64,000 bases of DNA from Streptomyces cellulosae (GTDB taxonomy: Bacteria > Actinomycetota > Actinomycetes > Streptomycetales > Streptomycetaceae). Every line of letters begins with the position of its first letter. Position 1 is the stretch's first letter. Both the position numbers and the translations under genes were made by a program. The notes beneath the pieces are model-generated. The model did not search any database and was not told the DNA's origin. It saw nothing but the letters and a program-made list of their open reading frames with translations. The stretch lies in the NCBI GenBank assembly GCA_014655195.1, contig BNBH01000031.1:31392-95391 (forward strand), written 5' to 3'. This document shows, one piece after another, positions 17,624 through 25,549 of this stretch.

Positions 17624-17803
17624 TCAGGCCGCCTCGACGACCCGCCCGCGGATCGCGGCCGCCCACTCGACGACCAGCATCTCGTACTCCTCACGCTCCT
17701 GGGCGGACAGGGAGCCGCCCGCCCGCAGCCACAGGGCGCGGATCTGCTCGTTCACCTCGGCGGCGGACCGCACGGAACCAGGGGGCGTTAAATCGGGGGA
17801 CAT
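17624..17803 (-). CDS. 59-aa hypothetical protein with a TTA codon
   Basis: A short gene (ATG 17803, TGA 17626-17624) with an acyl-CoA-carboxylase-epsilon-like look: SAAEVNEQIRALWLRAGG, then SAQEREEYEMLVVEWAAAI, two amphipathic helices and no signal. Codon 5 is TTA (17791-17789). In Streptomyces TTA needs the bldA tRNA, so translation should be delayed to late growth. It lies 147 bp downstream of uppP on the same strand and is convergent with the SDR. Function unknown. Confidence 0.65.
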   Translation of the reverse strand: MSPDLTPPGSVRSAAEVNEQIRALWLRAGGSLSAQEREEYEMLVVEWAAAIRGRVVEAA

Positions 17804-17950
17804 GAGGACAAGCCTAGGGCCATGGACTGACGGTGCGCTACCGGACGGCTACGGGACCCGTATGGGTTCGGTCACGTGCCGCGGACACGTCCCGGGCGTA
17901 CGTTCACCTGCAGAACCGTTTCCGCATGCCCGGCCCGCCCCTGCGGGCGA

Positions 17951-18826
17951 TCAGCCCGCCGACTCCGCCGCGTGCGGGCTGAGCGCGCCCGTGGCGACCA
18001 GGGCGATGATCACGATGCCGAGCGCGATCCGGTACCAGACGAACGGCATGAAGCTCTTGGTCGAGATGAACTTCATGAACCACGCGATCACCGCGTACCC
18101 GGTGGCGAACGCGATCACCGTGGCGAAGAGCGTCGGGCCCCAGGAGACGTGCCCGCCGTCCGCCGCGTCCTTCAGCTCGAACAGGCCGGACGCCAGCACG
18201 GCGGGAATCGCGAGCAGGAACGAGTAACGGGCCGCCGCCTCACGCCGGTAGCCCATGAACAGGCCGCCGCTGATGGTGGCCCCGGAGCGGGAGACGCCCG
18301 GGATCAGGGCCAGCGCCTGGCACACGCCGTAGATCAGGCCGTCCCGGACCGTCAGGTCGCCCAGCTCCTTGCGGGGCGCGGCCACCCGGTGCCGGCCGCC
18401 GCTCTCCGCGCGCGCCGCGAGCCGGTCGGCGACGCCCAGGACGACGCCCATGCCGATCAGCATCGCCGCCGTCAGCCGCAGATCGCGGAACGGGCCCTCG
18501 ATCTGGTCCTTGAGCGTCACCCCGAGCACGCCGATCGGGATCGAGCCGACGATGACCAGCCAGCCCATGCGGGCGTCCTGGTCCCGGCGCATCTCCCTGT
18601 CGGTGAGCGAGCGGGACCACGCGGACAGGATGCGTCCGATGTCCTTGCGGAAGTAGATCAGCACCGCGGCCTCCGTGCCGATCTGCGTGATCGCGGTGAA
18701 GGCGGCGCCGGGGTCCTCCCAGCCGGAGAAGGCCGCGGTCAGCCGCAGATGCGCGCTGGAGGAGACGGGCAGGAACTCGGTCAGACCCTGGACGAGGCCG
18801 AGGATCAGGGATTCGAACCAAGACAT
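17951..18826 (-). CDS. uppP: Undecaprenyl-diphosphatase
   Basis: A 291-aa membrane enzyme of the BacA/UppP family that recycles undecaprenyl pyrophosphate for peptidoglycan synthesis and gives bacitracin tolerance. The two catalytic motifs are clear: GLTEFLPVSSSAHL near the N-terminus and LALIPGVSRSGATISGG in the middle, with about seven or eight helices around them. The ATG at 18826 (MSWFESLILGLVQG) matches the family start; an in-frame extension upstream does not. Usual length. Confidence 0.95.
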   Translation of the reverse strand: MSWFESLILGLVQGLTEFLPVSSSAHLRLTAAFSGWEDPGAAFTAITQIGTEAAVLIYFRKDIGRILSAWSRSLTDREMRRDQDARMGWLVIVGSIPIGVLGVTLKDQIEGPFRDLRLTAAMLIGMGVVLGVADRLAARAESGGRHRVAAPRKELGDLTVRDGLIYGVCQALALIPGVSRSGATISGGLFMGYRREAAARYSFLLAIPAVLASGLFELKDAADGGHVSWGPTLFATVIAFATGYAVIAWFMKFISTKSFMPFVWYRIALGIVIIALVATGALSPHAAESAG

Positions 18827-19005
18827 GGGGCAGTGGGGTCCAAGTGCCGATCGCGGAAAGGTCGAAGGGCCCACCCCCACCGCCGGCTGCGGTGCTGTCG
18901 ATCATCGGACGTGCGATCTTCGGGCGTGCCGGAGGCGAACTGTAGCGCCCGGAGATGAAGTCCCGGCGAAGGTGCGGTGACCCGCCGCGTCCGTACGGGT
19001 GACGC

Positions 19006-19476
19006 TCAGGCCGCCGCCGGGCCGCCCACCGTCCAGCCCGGCACCCGCGGGTGCGCGGTCAGCTCCCGGTGCTTCGCCTCCTCGCCGCAGGCCCGGCAGG
19101 TGACGACCGGCACGAACTCGTGGCCGCAGTGATGCTCCAGCACCATCGGCGTGCCGCTGTCCGCCCGCAGATGCCGGTCGCCCCACTCCTTCAGGGTCCA
19201 CAGCACGGGCTCCAGTTCGAGACCCGCCTCGGTGGGCCGGTACTCGAAGCGCTGCGGGCGCTCGCTGTACGGGCGCTTGGTGAGGATCCCGGCGTCGACC
19301 AGCCGGCGCAGCCGCGTGGCCAGGATGTCGCGCGGCGCGCCGATGTTGCGCACGAGCTGGTCGAAGCGGCCGTTGCCGAGGCACACCTCGCGCAGCACGA
19401 GCAGGGAGTACTTCTCGCCGACGAGGGCGAGCGTGTCGGCGATCGAGCAGGGGCGCGGATCTTTGGAGACGGCCAT
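19006..19476 (-). CDS. HxlR-family regulator with C-terminal Cys/His cluster
   Basis: A 156-aa winged-helix regulator: the HxlR Cys (PRPCSIADTLALVGEKYSLL), the recognition helix in GAPRDILATRLRRLVDAGIL and the wing KRPYSERPQRFEYRPTEAG. Beyond the usual end (about residue 110) it has an extension with HHCGHEFVPVVTCRACGEEAKH, a C-x-H...C-x2-C set that could bind zinc or sense redox state. It is divergent from a thiolase gene 138 bp away, its likely target. Confidence 0.87.
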   Translation of the reverse strand: MAVSKDPRPCSIADTLALVGEKYSLLVLREVCLGNGRFDQLVRNIGAPRDILATRLRRLVDAGILTKRPYSERPQRFEYRPTEAGLELEPVLWTLKEWGDRHLRADSGTPMVLEHHCGHEFVPVVTCRACGEEAKHRELTAHPRVPGWTVGGPAAA

Positions 19477-19509
19477 GGGATCAGTTTACGGGCATGACCG
19501 GAAGTGGGT

Positions 19510-19537
19510 TTGATTTTCCAACGTACAGGGTTATGGT
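19510..19537 (+). promoter_or_regulatory. Candidate promoter of the thiolase gene
   Basis: TTGATT (19510-19515) and TATGGT (19532-19537) with a 16-bp spacer lie in the HxlR/thiolase gap, about 80 bp before the thiolase ATG. This AT-rich patch stands out from its surroundings. Its position also allows HxlR to control it. Confidence 0.45.
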
Positions 19538-19614
19538 GAGTTCGGATTTCCTACTCACCGGTAGCCCACCCCGGGTGACCGTCCTGAACCGGTCCGGCCA
19601 AGGAGGCCCGCACC

Positions 19615-20784
19615 ATGCGTGACGCAGTCATCGTGGAAGCCGTGCGCACACCCGTCGGCAAGGGCAAGCCCAACGGCGCCCTCGCCCACGTCCACCCCGT
19701 CGAACTGCTCGCCCACACCCTGCGCACCCTCGTCGAACGCTCCGGCGTGGACCCGGAGCTGATCGACGACGTCATCGGCGGCACCGTCGACCAGGTCGGC
19801 GAGCAGGCCATGAACACCACCCGCTACGCCGCCCTCTCCGCCGGACTCCCCGAGTCCGTGCCCGCCACGACCGTCGACCGCCAGTGCGGCTCCTCCCAGC
19901 AGGCGGTGCACTTCGCCGCCCAGGGCGTCGTCTCCGGCGCGTACGACATCGCCGTCGCCTGCGGGGTCGAGTCCATGAGCCGGGTTCCGATGTGGTCCAA
20001 CGTGCCCGAGGGCAAGGACCCGTTCGGTCCCGGCATCGCCGCGCGCTACCCGGAGGGGCTCGTCCCGCAGGGCATCAGCGCCGAGCTCATCGCCGCCAAG
20101 TGGTCCATCGGCCGCGGGCAGATGGACGCCTTCGCGGTGTCCTCGCACCGCAAGGCCGCCGCGGCCTGGGACGCGGGGCTGTTCGACGCGGAGGTCGCGC
20201 CGCTGGAGGGCGTCACGCGCGACGAGTGCGTGCGGCCTGACACCAGCACCGAGGTCCTGGCCGGGCTCAGGCCCGCCTACCACGACCCGGTCTTCGCCGA
20301 GCGCTTCCCGCAGATCGAGTGGAACGTCACCGCGGGCAACGCCAGCCCCGTCAACGACGGCGCCTCCGCCGTCCTCGTCATGGCGGGGGAGACGGCCGCG
20401 AAGCTCGGCCTGCGCCCCCTCGCCCGGCTGCACAGCTTCGCCGTCACCGGCTCCGACCCGCTGCTGATGCTCACGGGTGTCGCCCCGGCCACCGAGAAGG
20501 TGCTGCGCCGGGCCGGAATCCCCCTCGGCGACATCGACCTCTTCGAGGTCAACGAGGCGTTCTCCAGCGTGGTCCTCGCCTGGCAGCAGGAGACCGGCGC
20601 CGACCTGGCCAAAGTCAACGTCCACGGCGGTGCCATCGCCCTCGGCCACCCGCTCGGCGCGAGCGGCACCCGCCTGACGACCACCCTGGTCCACGCCATG
20701 CGGGAACGCGGTGCGCGCTATGCGTTGCAGACCATGTGCGAGGCGGGCGGGCTCGCCAACGCGATGATCCTGGAGCGGGTCTGA
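19615..20784 (+). CDS. Acetyl-CoA C-acyltransferase (thiolase)
   Basis: A 389-aa thiolase of the degradative/biosynthetic superfamily. The nucleophile C91 sits in DRQCGSSQQAVHFAAQ, H345 in GHPLGASG and the acid/base C375 in MCEAGGLANAMILE. The full normal length and the QCGSSQQA variant fit the actinobacterial group that includes steroid-side-chain FadA5-like enzymes as well as plain 3-ketoacyl-CoA thiolases. No acyl-CoA dehydrogenase or hydratase is adjacent, so the pathway is open. Divergent from an HxlR regulator. Confidence 0.9.
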   Translation: MRDAVIVEAVRTPVGKGKPNGALAHVHPVELLAHTLRTLVERSGVDPELIDDVIGGTVDQVGEQAMNTTRYAALSAGLPESVPATTVDRQCGSSQQAVHFAAQGVVSGAYDIAVACGVESMSRVPMWSNVPEGKDPFGPGIAARYPEGLVPQGISAELIAAKWSIGRGQMDAFAVSSHRKAAAAWDAGLFDAEVAPLEGVTRDECVRPDTSTEVLAGLRPAYHDPVFAERFPQIEWNVTAGNASPVNDGASAVLVMAGETAAKLGLRPLARLHSFAVTGSDPLLMLTGVAPATEKVLRRAGIPLGDIDLFEVNEAFSSVVLAWQQETGADLAKVNVHGGAIALGHPLGASGTRLTTTLVHAMRERGARYALQTMCEAGGLANAMILERV

Positions 20785-21248
20785 CGGGACCCCGTCGAGG
20801 GGCGGGGTGGTCGGTGCGGCGGGTGATCCCCGTCGCGCCACGCCCTCGGGACGGGCGTGGTGATCGGTCGCGCACGCCCTCGGGACGGGCACGGTGATCG
20901 GTCGCGCCACGTCGCGGAGCGGGCTGACGGACGCTGCGGCCCGCTGCCGCCAGGGGCGGGGACGGCGGACGGGTCCGCCGTGCCGCAGCCCCGGGGCGGG
21001 CAGGGCGAGCGCTCGTCCGGACACGGCTCCGGGTCGGGCCGCGCTCCGTCCCGCCACGGTCGGGGTGGATGTGACGGGCCGTCCGTCGGGCCGCGGCCCC
21101 GAGACGGCTGTGACGGGCGCGCTGAGGCGTGCCGGCGTGGGCCGCGGGCGAGATGGCGGGCCGTCCGTCGTGCCACGGCAACGGGGCGGTCACGGCGGGC
21201 GGGCTGTCGTAGCGCGAGCCGGAGTGGGTCCGGGGTGTGCCTGGCCTG
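20785..21248. other. 464-bp gene-free spacer
   Basis: Convergent spacer between the thiolase and the TVP38 gene. No supported gene. It holds a 34-bp tandem repeat (listed separately) and GC-rich imperfect repeats of ggtgatcggtcgcgc-like words. Confidence 0.4.
20841..20908 (+). repeat. 34-bp tandem duplication
   Basis: 20841-20874 and 20875-20908 are near-identical (start cgccctcgggacgggc, then tggtgatcggtcgcgc or cggtgatcggtcgcgc). A partial third copy (ggtgatccccgtcgcgcca) precedes them. Confidence 0.75.
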
Positions 21249-22037
21249 CTATCTGGCGCGCAGCCGGTTCCGCTTGCGCCACGCCACCACCGCGCCCGCC
21301 AGACCCGGCAGGGCGATGCAGGCCAGTGCGATCAGGAAGGCCGGGGACGTCGGGGTGGAGGCGCGGGCGCCCGCCACCACGTAGGCGGCGGTGTTCGGGA
21401 TCGAGCCGAGCGCCGTCGCCAGCAGGAACGGCAGCAGGCCCATACGGGAGACCGAGGCGCAGTAGTTGGCGGCGGCGAACGGGATCCCGGGGAACAGCCG
21501 CGCCGCCAGCATCGACCGGAAACCGTGCCGGCTGAGCTGGTTGTCCGCGGCCTTCAGCCAGCGCCCGCGCAGCAGCGGCCGCAGCGCCTCCTGGCCGAGC
21601 ACCCGGCCCAGGCAGAACGCCAGACCGGCGCCCAGCACCGTCCCGCCCAGCGCCGCGACCAGACCGAACTGTGAGCCGAACAGCGCCCCCGCGGCCAGGT
21701 TCAGCAGCGGACGCGGCACGAACGCCACCGTGCACGCCCCGTACGCCACCGCGTAGGCGACGACGCCCAGGACGCCGCCGAGCCGGGCCGGCAGGCCGTC
21801 GGTCAGCAGCTGCTGCGGCTCCAGCACCACCATGACCGCCGCCGCCGAGGCGAGCAGCACGACCAGCAGCGACAGCCGGGACCACGGCGACAGCAGGACT
21901 CTCACGCACCGGCCGGCGAGACCGGGAGCGGGCGCGAGAACGGGAGCGGCCGTGGGGACGGCGACCGCGAGGTCGGACGAGCCGGCCCGGGGACGGGCCG
22001 TGGCGGTGCCCCCAGAGCGGTTGGTGGCATCGAGCAT
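21249..22037 (-). CDS. TVP38/TMEM64 (VTT-domain) membrane protein
   Basis: A 262-aa polytopic membrane protein with a VTT (SNARE-associated/DedA-related) domain. It has a cytoplasmic Pro/Ala-rich N-terminus (about 1-48) and a first helix at about 55-72. The re-entrant motifs follow: VAFVPRPLLNLAAGALFG, then LARLFPGIPFAAANYCASVSRMG and FLLATALGSIPNTAAYVVAG. Relatives are proposed lipid scramblases or flippases. The C-terminus is RKRNRLRAR. Divergent from the AlkD-like gene, with only 49 bp between starts. Confidence 0.88.
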   Translation of the reverse strand: MLDATNRSGGTATARPRAGSSDLAVAVPTAAPVLAPAPGLAGRCVRVLLSPWSRLSLLVVLLASAAAVMVVLEPQQLLTDGLPARLGGVLGVVAYAVAYGACTVAFVPRPLLNLAAGALFGSQFGLVAALGGTVLGAGLAFCLGRVLGQEALRPLLRGRWLKAADNQLSRHGFRSMLAARLFPGIPFAAANYCASVSRMGLLPFLLATALGSIPNTAAYVVAGARASTPTSPAFLIALACIALPGLAGAVVAWRKRNRLRAR

Positions 22038-22086
22038 CCGGTGACACTAACCGACATATGTGCGAGATCGCCGTAGTGTTCGTCTC

Positions 22087-22815
22087 ATGCGCGTCACAGA
22101 GGACCGTCCGGCGCCGCCGCGGGTGCCGGACAGCACGCCGGCCGACACGGTGCTGGAACGGCTCGTCGCCGCGTACGCGTCCGCCGCCGACCCCGTCGCG
22201 GCCGACGCCATGCGGGCGTACATGAAGGACGTCGCGCCCTTCCTGGGCCTGAAGACACCGGTGCGCCGCGCCCTGTCCCGCACCGTCGAGGCCGGACTGC
22301 CCCGCCCGACCGAGGCCGACTGCACGGCGGTCGCGCTGCGCTGCTGGGAGCTGCCCGAGCGCGAGTACCACTACTTCGCCGTCGACTACCTGCGCCGGCA
22401 CGTACGACGGTGCTCCTCCGGCTTCCTGCCCGTGACCCGGCACCTCGTCACCACCGTGCCCTGGTGGGACACCGTCGACCTGCTCGCCGCGCACGTCGTC
22501 GGGGCGCTCGTCGCAGCCGACCCCGCGCTCACCGCCGAGATGGACCGGTGGAGCGCCGACGACGACATGTGGCTCGTGCGCACCGCGCTGCTCCACCAGC
22601 TCCGCCACAAGGAACGCACCGACAGCGACCGGCTCTTCGACTACTGCCTGCGCCAGTCGGGACACCCCGACTTCTTCGTCCGCAAGGCCATCGGCTGGGC
22701 CCTGCGCGAGTACGCCAAGACCGACCCGGACGCGGTACGGGATCTCCTCGCGCGCGAGGGCGACCGGTTCGCGCCGCTGTCGGTGCGGGAGGCGCTGAAG
22801 AACATCGGGGCATGA
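22087..22815 (+). CDS. DNA alkylation repair protein (AlkD-like HEAT-repeat)
   Basis: A 242-aa ALK-repeat protein: MRAYMKDVAPFLGLKTPVRR at the N-terminus, CWELPEREYHYFAVDYLRR and PWWDTVDLLAAHVVG, the classic helices of AlkC/AlkD-type N3/N7-alkylpurine glycosylases. LRQSGHPDFFVRKAIGWALREYAK ends the superhelix and includes residues that line the DNA backbone in AlkD. The ATG at 22087 is preferred over a GTG 27 bp upstream. Likely monocistronic; no ada-type regulator nearby. Confidence 0.87.
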   Translation: MRVTEDRPAPPRVPDSTPADTVLERLVAAYASAADPVAADAMRAYMKDVAPFLGLKTPVRRALSRTVEAGLPRPTEADCTAVALRCWELPEREYHYFAVDYLRRHVRRCSSGFLPVTRHLVTTVPWWDTVDLLAAHVVGALVAADPALTAEMDRWSADDDMWLVRTALLHQLRHKERTDSDRLFDYCLRQSGHPDFFVRKAIGWALREYAKTDPDAVRDLLAREGDRFAPLSVREALKNIGA

Positions 22816-22879
22816 ACCTCGCGGGGTGAGCGGGGAAAATCGTTCGACGCCGGGCGCGGGGTCGGCGAGGATCGTCCTC

Positions 22880-22981
22880 ATGTTCCGGTACGCCTTCCCT
22901 CTCGCAGCATCCGCCGTCGCGGATGCCCCGAAGGCTGCCGTCACGGTTCTCGTCGCCGCAGTCGACGGCGCCCGAAGCTGA
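22880..22981 (+). CDS. Leader peptide ORF upstream of tuf3
   Basis: A 33-codon ORF beginning MFRYAFPLAASAV and ending DGARS, started by ATG 22880 nine bases after gagg (22867-22870). It is rich in Ala/Val and uses several codons unusual for this genome (GCA three times, CCT, GAT, GCT, GTT, CGA). Its TGA is embedded in the 5' arm of a strong hairpin, and the tuf3 ATG is 134 bp downstream. This arrangement is typical of ribosome-controlled attenuators. I do not recognise a published equivalent. Confidence 0.5.
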   Translation: MFRYAFPLAASAVADAPKAAVTVLVAAVDGARS

Positions 22982-23024
22982 CCCTCCCCGGATCGCCCGG
23001 CGGACCCCGCAGGGGGAGGGTCGG
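22978..23024 (+). terminator. Attenuator-like hairpin overlapping the leader stop
   Basis: accctcccc (22981-22989) pairs perfectly with ggggagggt (23013-23021). The stem extends outward by G-C, U-G and C-G pairs to 22978/23024, closing a 23-nt loop. A ribosome terminating at 22979-22981 would cover the 5' arm. The hairpin ends 92 bp before the tuf3 start. Confidence 0.55.
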
Positions 23025-23115
23025 GCAGGTTCCTGGGGGTCCCCGTCCCGGCCGCGCCGATCCGCCGCGCCCGGGGCCTGACGCGTCATCACCTGAGAGG
23101 CTTCCAGGTACCGCC

Positions 23116-24285
23116 ATGTCCAAGACGGCGTACATCCGCACCAAACCGCACCTCAACATCGGCACGATGGGCCACGTCGACCACGGCAAGACCACCCTGA
23201 CCGCCGCCATCACCAAGGTCCTCGCCGAGCGGGGCGGCGGCGCCTTCGTGCCGTTCGACCGCATCGACCGGGCCCCGGAGGAGGCCGCCCGCGGCATCAC
23301 CATCAACATCGTGCACGTCGAGTACGAGACCGACACCCGGCACTACGCGCACGTCGACATGCCCGGCCACGCCGACTACGTGAAGAACATGGTCACCGGC
23401 GCCGCCCAGCTCGACGGGGCCATCCTCGTCGTCTCCGCGCTGGACGGGATCATGCCGCAGACCGCCGAGCACGTGCTGCTCGCCCGGCAGGTCGGCGTCG
23501 ACCACATCGTCGTCGCCCTCAACAAGGCCGACGCGGGCGACGAGGAGCTGACCGACCTGGTCGAGCTGGAGGTCCGCGAACTGCTCACCGCGCACGGCTA
23601 CGGCGGTGACGCGGCGCCCGTCGTCCGGGTGTCCGGACTCAAGGCGCTGGAGGGCGACCCGCGGTGGACCGCGTCCGTCGAGGCGCTGCTCGACGCGGTC
23701 GACACCTATGTGCCCGTGCCGGAGCGGTATCTGGACGCGCCGTTCCTGCTGCCGGTGGAGAACGTGCTCACCATCACCGGCCGCGGCACCGTCGTCACCG
23801 GCGCGGTGGAGCGGGGCACGGTCCGGGTCGGCGACAAGGTGCAGGTCCTCGGCGCGGACACCGAGACCGTGGTGACCGGCCTGGAGACCTTCGGCAAGCC
23901 CATGGAGGAGGCGCAGGCCGGGGACAACGTGGCGCTGCTGCTGCGCGGGGTGCCGCGCGACGCGGTCCGGCGCGGGCACGTGGTGGCCGCGCCGGGCAGC
24001 GTGACGCCCAGCCGGCGGTTCACGGCGCGGCTGTACGTGCTGTCCGCCCGCGAGGGCGGCCGGACGACACCGCTGTCGACCGGCTACCGGCCGCAGTTCT
24101 ACATCCGCACCGCGGACGTCGTCGGGAACGTCGACCTCGGCGGGGCGGGGGTGGCGCGGCCCGGGGACACGGTGACCGTCACCGTGGAGCTGGGGCGCGA
24201 CGTGCCGCTCGAGCCGGGGCTCGGTTTCGCCGTCCGCGAGGGCGGGCGGACGGTGGGGGCCGGGACGGTGACGGAGGTCGTGTGA
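23116..24285 (+). CDS. tuf3: Divergent elongation factor Tu (EF-Tu3)
   Basis: A 389-aa EF-Tu paralogue. The G-domain motifs are intact: GHVDHGKT (19-26), DMPGH (81-85, with Met where most EF-Tus have Cys), NKAD (136-139) and SGLKAL. Switch and domain 2/3 landmarks follow: APEEAARGITIN, VENVLTITGRGTVVTGAVERG, and GYRPQFYIRTADVVG. Housekeeping streptomycete tuf1 sits in the ribosomal str operon; this copy stands alone, is clearly diverged, and corresponds to the tuf3 type known from S. coelicolor. It is proposed to serve under stress or elfamycin-type inhibition, which is not proven by sequence. Expression is probably governed by the leader ORF and hairpin upstream. Confidence 0.93.
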   Translation: MSKTAYIRTKPHLNIGTMGHVDHGKTTLTAAITKVLAERGGGAFVPFDRIDRAPEEAARGITINIVHVEYETDTRHYAHVDMPGHADYVKNMVTGAAQLDGAILVVSALDGIMPQTAEHVLLARQVGVDHIVVALNKADAGDEELTDLVELEVRELLTAHGYGGDAAPVVRVSGLKALEGDPRWTASVEALLDAVDTYVPVPERYLDAPFLLPVENVLTITGRGTVVTGAVERGTVRVGDKVQVLGADTETVVTGLETFGKPMEEAQAGDNVALLLRGVPRDAVRRGHVVAAPGSVTPSRRFTARLYVLSAREGGRTTPLSTGYRPQFYIRTADVVGNVDLGGAGVARPGDTVTVTVELGRDVPLEPGLGFAVREGGRTVGAGTVTEVV

Positions 24286-24336
24286 GCCTCCGTCGCTGAT
24301 GCGGGTGGGCCGGCGGCGCGGCGGCACAATGGGACG

Positions 24337-25182
24337 GTGAACGAGCCGATCCCCGTGTCCCGCGCCGTCGACCACGGCACCGCCAAGCTGATGCCCGACG
24401 TCGACCGGGAACGGGCCTGGCTGCTGACCGTCGACGGCGCCCCGCAGTCGTACGTCGACCTGGACGAGCCGACGCATCTGGAGTTCGAGTACGCGCGGCG
24501 GCTGGGGCATGTGCTGGATGTCGTCGGGGAGCCGGGGGTTCCGCTGGACGCGGTGCATCTCGGGGGCGGGGCGATGACGTTGCCCCGGTATCTGGCCGCC
24601 ACCCGGCCGGGGTCGCGTCAGGTCGTGGTGGAGGCCGATGCGGGGCTGGCGGCGCTGGTCGCCGAGGTTCTGCCGTTGCCGGCGGGGGCCGGTGCCGCCG
24701 TGCGCACGGTGGACGCGCGGGCGTGGCTGGAGGCTGCGCCCGACGGCAGCGCGGACGTCGTCGTGGGGGATGTCTTCGGGGGGTCGCAGGTGCCGGCGCA
24801 TCTGACCACCGTCGGGTACGTCGACGAGGTCGCGCGGGTGCTGCGGAGCGGCGGCGTGTACCTCGCCAATCTGGCGGACGCGGCGCCGTTCGCGTTCCTG
24901 CGGTCGCAGGTGGCGACGGTGGGGACGCGGTTCGCGGAGATCGCGGTGATCGCCGAGCCGGGGGTGTTGCGGGGGCGGCGGTTCGGGAACGTGGTTCTGG
25001 CGGCGTCGGACCGGGCTCTGGATCTCCCCACGTTGACCCGCGCGGTCGCGGGGGATCCGTTTCCGGCGCGGGTGGAGTGTGGGGAGGCGCTGCGGCGGTG
25101 GGTGGGGGAGGCGCGGCCGGTGTCTGAGGTGACGGCTGTGCCGTCACCCCTGCCGCCTTCGGGGGCGTTCGCGGTCGGTTGA
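24337..25182 (+). CDS. Spermidine-synthase-like methyltransferase-fold protein
   Basis: A 281-aa Rossmann-fold protein related to spermidine synthases. It has the nucleotide-binding loop VHLGGGAMTLPRYLAATRPG, the acidic strand end VVVEADAGL, and DVVVGDVFGGSQVP in place of the catalytic DSTDP-type motif. The N-terminal polyamine-binding beta domain is reduced, and the key synthase residues are changed, so it probably does not make spermidine. Many actinobacteria carry such proteins of unknown function. It starts at GTG 24337, 51 bp after tuf3, so it may be co-transcribed. Confidence 0.82.
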   Translation: MNEPIPVSRAVDHGTAKLMPDVDRERAWLLTVDGAPQSYVDLDEPTHLEFEYARRLGHVLDVVGEPGVPLDAVHLGGGAMTLPRYLAATRPGSRQVVVEADAGLAALVAEVLPLPAGAGAAVRTVDARAWLEAAPDGSADVVVGDVFGGSQVPAHLTTVGYVDEVARVLRSGGVYLANLADAAPFAFLRSQVATVGTRFAEIAVIAEPGVLRGRRFGNVVLAASDRALDLPTLTRAVAGDPFPARVECGEALRRWVGEARPVSEVTAVPSPLPPSGAFAVG

Positions 25183-25549
25183 GGGTGAGGGGCGACCGCG
25201 GCGCCGTCGTGGTTGCTCGCGCAGTTCCCCGCGCCCCTTTTGGGGTGACGGTGTTGCCCTTCAAGGGCGCGAGGAACTGCGCTCAGCCCCCACTGGGCGG
25301 CGGTGACGTCGACTGCCGGTCCGTCGTGGTGGTTCGCGCAGTTCCCCGCGCCCCAGGCAGTCCGGCGGGCGGCGGTGTTGTCGGCTGCGGGTCCGTCGTG
25401 GTGGTTCGCGCAGTTCCCCGCGCCCCTGAGGGTGATGGTGGCGCCGCGCCCCTCATGGGTCTCCGGAATCCCGGGCCATGGAAGGCGACGTGAGGACCGC
25501 ACACCTAGGGGCGCGGGGAACTGCGCGACCAGCCCCCACCGGCCCGCAG
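25183..25549. repeat. Cluster of five copies of a dispersed 19-bp repeat
   Basis: Between two convergent genes lie three forward copies of gcgcagttccccgcgcccc (25219-25237, 25336-25354, 25408-25426) and two inverted ones (25265-25282, one mismatch; 25508-25526). Most forward copies are preceded by a longer shared flank (gtcgtggtggttc). Opposed copies can pair into long hairpins, consistent with bidirectional transcription termination. No gene is present in this 367-bp gap. Confidence 0.8.

Noticed and set aside
23089..24801. Long open frame antisense to tuf3
   Set aside because: Antisense shadow of tuf3 and the spermidine-synthase-like gene; low-complexity His/Arg/Pro composition.
25219..25526. 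Possible CRISPR array
   Set aside because: The 19-bp copies occur in both orientations at uneven spacing, with no uniform spacers or cas genes.
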